A stretch of DNA of 64,000 nt from Micractinium sp. NFX-FRZ. Taxonomy: Eukaryota > Chlorophyta > Trebouxiophyceae > Chlorellales > Chlorellaceae. The translations under genes were made by a program, and so were the position numbers. Within the stretch, counting starts at the first letter, position 1. Each line of letters opens with the position of its first letter. The stretch covers positions 1-64,000 of the forward strand of contig JAPTJF010000084.1 of the NCBI GenBank assembly GCA_029339195.1. The letters are read 5' to 3'. Shown piece by piece: positions 59,501 to 64,000 of this stretch. The notes beneath the pieces are model-generated. The model had not been told where the DNA came from. It did not search any database and saw nothing but the letters and a program-made list of their open reading frames with translations.

Positions 59501-60111
59501 CGCCTGCCTGCTGCCCGCCCGCCCCCGTGCCCGCCGGCCCGCCCGCCTGCCCGCACCGTGAAGAGGTCTCCCACAGGGATGCCCGTTTCCTGGCGCATGC
59601 GGACGTAGTCAATGTTCGAGACGGTTAGCGTTCCGTCCATGTCAAACACAATGCCTGCAAACAGCAGGCAGTAGGGAGCAGCAGAGCCCAATTGGCCTGT
59701 GCTCCTCGTCTGCCCTCGCCGCAGCAGCCGGCGAGGTGTCTCTGAACTCACCGTATCAGCTGTTGTGCAGCCGAGGGCATGAAACAATTCCTGCTGAACG
59801 CCAAAGGAGCAACATGGGTGCCCATACAGCACCGCCGCACCTGAGTACACCAGCGGTGTGTGGGCGGCGGCGGCTGGCGGCGGCTTGGTCACGGTGCCAG
59901 CCGCCGCTGAGCCCTCCGCAGCGGCGAAAGTCTTGACCGTGCGGCCGGTTTGTTCTCTCCCACTGGCAGGCCGGTGTGTGCTCGTCCACTGGCAGGCCAG
60001 TGAGGAGCGCGCAGCAGCTGGGCGCTGCTGCACCCGAGCGCCATATCCGCGAGGCCTGGGCGCCGCTGAGCATGACTGCGCTGTTTCCACAGTTATGTGG
60101 ATCGACGACAT
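56507..60111 (-). CDS. HAD phosphatase fused to SAM-methyltransferase-like domain
   Basis: Nine minus-strand exons: 59841..60111, 59557..59654, 59294..59339, 58858..59007, 58463..58563, 58151..58250, 57584..57885, 57233..57370 and 56507..56935, 544 residues. Residues 1-90 are a plastid-like transit region (MSSIHITVETAQSCSAAPRP). The HAD subfamily-I domain follows with motif I FDMDGTLT (D95, D97), motif II VTRN (T176), motif III K211 in VKPDK and motif IV GDSTED (D236, D240). It matches the plant HAD family of Arabidopsis At2g33255, including FTVDSLSNLQQRLEE at its end. After an acidic linker, residues ~370-544 carry LHLACGNGAL (motif I, 383-392), VIGVDE (D407) and LRRVLKPGGKLCVQAP, a class-I methyltransferase layout, with a Ser-rich insert. 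Substrates of either domain are unknown; a metabolite-phosphatase role is inferred. Confidence 0.87.
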
Positions 60112-60551
60112 GGCCAATTGCAGTGCGTAAGAGCCCTGCAAGTCAGTAGCTGGCCAGGCGACGGACCGTGGCGGAGGGTTCCCTCGCACGACTCAAAGAC
60201 GCTGTGTTTCGCAATTGGCGACACTTTCAAGAGAGCGGATCGCACAAAGGAGCGCAAGCTGCCATGCATGTTGCGCCCAGGCAGCGCCCGCCTGGCGGCC
60301 ACAAGCAGGCAGGAGGCCTGCGGCTCTTAAAGAGCAATACGGTTAGTAGATAGGGGAATGAAATTTGAGCACGGTAGTAGATATGGAGCACGTGGTGCAG
60401 CAGAACAGAAAAGAATGGGTCCCGGAACAGTGCATCGTGTAGGTCGGTGTGTGATGGTTCACACTGGGGCAAGGTGTGCCCCTCGAGTGTCCAGGGGCTG
60501 CCGCCAGTGCCCAGTGCCACCGTAAGGAGTGCCTTGTCTGCTTCCGATGCC
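60112..60551. other. Intergenic: HAD gene promoter and ABCA 3' end
   Basis: About 440 bases with no exon recognised. The region near 60330-60420 is AT-richer, as expected of a 3' UTR for the ABCA gene. Confidence 0.35.
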
Positions 60552-63500
60552 TCAGTACGCGCCAGCCTCCAGACCCATGGTGCGGCTCAACTGGATGAAC
60601 ACCTGCAGCAGGATTGGCCAGGCCAGGCAAGCTTGCCAGTTACACCAAGACAGTGTTATACGTGTGGGGGGGTTGTGGGTGCACGCACGACAGTGGCAGT
60701 CACGCAGCAGCGGGCGCCGTCCAGAGGGCACGCTCCTGCAAAGCACCCTGCCCTGCCCCGCTGCACCGCACACAATCTAATATGCCGAGCGCTCCACCCG
60801 TATGCACAAACACCCCGCATCTGTGCATACCCCCGCAGCTCCCACCCACCCACCTCCTCCAGAGTCGCGTTGGCAATGCCCCAATCCAGGACTGTGAGGT
60901 CGCTGCGGGCGGCCGCCATGGCGTCAAACACACCTGCAAGGAAGGAGGCGGTGCGGGGCACGTGGCGGCGTCGGCACGCAGCGGTACCGGCACCGGCAGG
61001 ATGGCCCCAAGGCAACTGGCACACAGCGTGTGCAAACGAGCGATGATGCAGTGCCTGCAAGCATTGCCTGTAAGGCTGCCAGCAGGGCTGCGTGCCAGCG
61101 TGCCACACCCTGCCAGCGCCGATGCCCACTCCAGCTTGCCCCTTACAGCCTGCAGCCCGGCCCCCCCTGCTCGCACCTGGCAGCGTGACCTCGCCCACCG
61201 GCAGCTCATACTTGCGCGTGCCGGCCAGAGCGTACGTGAGCTGCGCGCCCGGGCTCATGCGCCGCACCAGGGCATCCGCTGCCTCCTCCTCATGGGGAGG
61301 CGTGGTGATGGTGAACACCTGGGGGCCAGGGAGGAGGCAGGGAAGGGGAAGTGGTGGATAAAAAGGCTAGGTGCAGTGGACAGCAGGGTGGGACAGGGGG
61401 GTGCAGGCAAGGCAAGGCAACCATGCATGCCCCTCAAACTCACATAGTACCCTCCGTAGCGTGCGGTGAGCTCCTTGGGCGCGCCGATGCACACCAGGGT
61501 GCCGTCAACAAAGATGCCCAGCCGGTCGCACAGCACGCTGGCCTCCTCCATGCTGCAGGGGTCCAAAGAAGCAAGGGCACGTGGCGCACAACAAAGAGGG
61601 CGTCGTGATGGTGACGAGAGCGGGGGGACGAGCAAATGAGCTATGATGCAAGGTGTGGCAACGAGGGGGGAAAGGCGGCGATGTGGAGGCAAGGCGGGGC
61701 AACGGGCAGAGGAGGGCGTGGGCACGAGGCGCCATGGGGCGACCACGACTGGGGCAGGAGCAGCGGCGGGCAGGGGAGCGGTGGCGGGCAGGGGTCCTCC
61801 TCCCTGCCCAGACGCAGTGCGACAGCTGCCCGTTGCACCACCACCCGTTTGGTCGCACCTGTGGGTGGTGAGGATGATGCCGCGCTGTGCCTTGGCCGCC
61901 TTGACCACGCTCCACAAGTTCTGGCGGGAAGCGGGGTCCAGGCCCTGTGAGAGCAGAGCAGGGGCAGGGGTACGAGGAGGGATAAAGGGACAAGAGGGGT
62001 CCAGGCCCTGATGTGGGGTGGGCGGCGGGGGCAGGGGAGGCAGGCGGGGGTGCAGGCAGGGACGAGCATGGCAGGGCGAAACACAATCCCGAGCAGTGTG
62101 CTCAGCAGCTTTGCAGGGTTGCACCCACCGTGGAGGGTTCGTCCAGGTACACCACCAGCAGCGGCAGGCAGCTGTATACAGGTTAAACCCGACACACAAT
62201 CAATCAATCAATTACATTCCACAGCAGCAGCAGCGTTACACAGCAGCATTACACAGCAGCAGCAGCGGCGCACCGTGGAGGGTTCGTCCAGGTAGACCAC
62301 CAGCGGGTCGCCGATAAAGGAGATGGCCACGCTGAGCCGGCGCTTCATGCCGCCGCTGTAGGTGCGCACCTGCGGGGGCCGGGCGGGGCGCGGGGCGGGG
62401 CGGGGCGCGGTTGGGTGGCATAGAGGGCAGGTGAGGGGCAGGCGACGCGCCGGGTTTGTTGGTTGTGTGATGGCGGGGTGCGGTATGCGGGGAGGCGCAC
62501 GACAGAGCACAGAGGCCAGCATTTACCGCACGGGAGCTCACGCTCGGTCCCCCCGTCCTGCCTCCCACCCCATTGTCGCATGCATGTTTCGGCTCCGCCC
62601 CGCGCCCACCTGCTTGTCCCCCACGCCCCCGTTGTACAGGTTGACGCTCTGCAGGGCTGCATCCACCGCCTCACGCAGCTCCCGGCCCTTCAGGTTCTTC
62701 AGCCTGCACCAGAAGAGGAGGAGGCACCCCGCCACCAACCACACACACGCACGGGTGAGAGCCAGACGGATGCACAAGGCGAGCAAGTAAGACCCGGGGC
62801 ACAGTGCTTGTCCGCAGTGCGCCTCAGCCCAGCCGGCCGGTGCAGAAGAGCATGTGAGGAGGCTCACCGGCCGAAGAAGGTGAGGTGCTCCCGCGCGGTG
62901 AGCCGTTCCCACAGCAGATTGTCCTGCGGGGCGGGCGGGCGAGAAGGTGTGTGTGCGGGTAAGCACGGAGGCGTGAGCCGCGCTCCAGGCAAATGCAAGC
63001 TGCAGCGTGCACACAGCATCCTCAGCTCCCCATCTGACCATGCCCAGCCCAGCTGCGCCCCATGGCCGGCCCCAACAGCACCAGCAGGCCACCCCTTCCA
63101 CCCACACACCTGCGGGCAGACGCCCATGAGGGAGTAGATGGTGGGCATGTCCTGGCGGATGTCGTGCCCCTCAATGATGGCGGTGCCTGCAGGCAGCGGG
63201 AGGGGTGGGGAGGCAACAGGCAAGCAATAGTTGCACTGGTGACATCGAGGAGTAGAAGTTGCTGTTGGGTCGCAAGAGCGCATGGGGTGTTACGTGCAGA
63301 AGCGGGCGGCAGCCATAAAAGCGCTGGCGTGTGGGCGAGCCAGGGAGGGTGGGCGAGCCAGTGGCAGCGGCAGGGCAGCAGGTGAGCCCTGGCAGGGGGG
63401 CAGGCAGCACATCGCAGAGGCCTCGGAAGACGTGTGGGCACAGCACTGCCACTGTATGCGCCCCTGTTCTGCTCCACAGTCTGTGCGACTGCATTGCTCC

Positions 63501-64000
63501 TCTTCCAGCCCAACTGAACCACGCACCCACTTACCCTCTGAAGGCTCCAGGAAACCGGTGAGGATGTTAATGGTGGTGCTCTTGCCGGCGCCATTGGGGC
63601 CTGCAGCAGGGGGCCGCGCGCGGTGGGGCCGGGGAGGCGGGGGCGGGGCAGGCTGGTCTGAGCGCTTGTGCCTCACGGCATGGCTTGCCTTGGCTCATCC
63701 CGTCCAGACTGTGTGACCGCCGCCGACGGGGTAGCGATTGGCACTGCTGGCCATGAAACTCGACCGCCCACCCCTCTCCACCCTCCCTCACCCTGCTCTC
63801 CCTCCCCGCCCTCCCCTGTCCACTCACCCAGCAGGCCAAAGCACTCGCCACGCTCAATGGCCAGAGTGAGGCCCCGCACCGCCTGTTTCTCCCTGCAAGG
63901 CACAGGAAGAGCAGTCGTTTAGCCTTGCCTCACTCCAGCAGAGTGCACATCGACGCGCCGTGCCAGGCAGCACAACTGCGGTGTGCCCATTACTGCGCCG
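60552..64000 (-). CDS. ABCA: ABCA-type ABC transporter, C-terminal part (partial)
   Basis: Eleven exons of the 3' half are in the window: 63828..63892, 63535..63600, 63110..63186, 62868..62923, 62610..62703, 62274..62369, 61859..61944, 61444..61552, 61177..61318, 60854..60933 and 60552..60602, about 307 residues; the 5' part lies beyond 64000. This is a nucleotide-binding domain: Walker [11 protein letters not shown]-loop [14 protein letters not shown], signature [14 protein letters not shown], Walker [15 protein letters not shown]-loop and H-loop LTTHSMEEA. After it the chain has [18 protein letters not shown] and ends [20 protein letters not shown]. The ATLEEVF motif and SYGGG-type signature order are typical of subfamily A lipid or sterol transporters. 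The last residue set is complete with a TGA at 60552-60554. Membrane spans would be upstream, outside the window. Confidence 0.95.
62126..62163 (-). repeat. Relic duplicate of the Walker B exon end
   Basis: A ~38-base segment repeats the end of the ABCA exon 62274..62369: minus strand VVYLDEPST followed by a donor-like GT. It sits in the intron between the Walker B and D-loop exons, 146 bases from the original, and has a CAG before it that could act as an acceptor. Confidence 0.65.

Noticed and set aside
1..64000. tRNA, rRNA, CRISPR or complete transposon
   Set aside because: No tRNA B-box with matching arms, no array of spaced repeats and no transposase or terminal inverted repeats with target duplications were found by eye. 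Small snoRNAs in introns of BMS1 or UTP25 cannot be excluded without a covariance-model search.

Overview
This window is nuclear DNA of a green alga, most likely a trebouxiophyte of the Chlorella/Micractinium type. The evidence is very high GC with strong GC3 bias, genes broken into many short exons by introns mostly about 150-350 bp long, near-universal GT-AG junctions with a noticeable GC-AG minority, TGTAA motifs (the chlorophyte polyadenylation signal) behind several genes, and a plastid-type MscL with a cyanobacterial-style tail. I see no prokaryotic operons, tRNAs, rRNAs or CRISPR. All gene models below were built by hand by joining exons so that splice sites, reading phase and family similarity agree. 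Layout: 0-4 kb holds a mitochondrial-type ribosomal protein uL18 (+) and an ING-family PHD-finger chromatin protein (-). 4.6-25.3 kb is a divergent pair of small-subunit processome genes: UTP25 (-, 14 exons) and the GTPase BMS1 (+, 34 exons), with a possible tiny membrane-protein gene in the shared promoter region. 25.7-28.7 kb holds two unrecognised genes, one with a transit-peptide-like N terminus and one a coiled-coil protein with a hydrophobic C terminus. 29.2-31.0 kb is a eukaryotic MscL mechanosensitive channel. 31.5-35.6 kb is a tandem pair of hemerythrin (HHE) domain genes; one has lost the first iron-ligand histidine. 36.5-40.8 kb holds hydrophilic, LEA-like genes and gene relics. 41.2-45.9 kb is a multi-span membrane protein with an organelle-type N terminus; four of its ten introns start with GC, and its introns carry a duplicated exon and a 58-bp inverted repeat. 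46.8-54.4 kb is a large secreted protein built from GCC2/GCC3 (ephrin-receptor-like) cysteine repeats over 23 exons. 55.9-56.2 kb is a conserved 58-residue CxxC protein. 56.5-60.1 kb is a HAD phosphatase fused to a SAM-methyltransferase-like domain. 60.5 kb to the right edge is the 3' half of an ABCA-type ABC transporter. Functional links: three genes concern ribosomes (uL18m, UTP25, BMS1), and the UTP25/BMS1 head-to-head arrangement suggests co-expression. The others appear to be independent housekeeping, membrane, organelle or cell-surface genes. Local duplication is a theme: tandem genes, duplicated exons, relic exons inside introns and an inverted repeat all occur between 31 and 62 kb.
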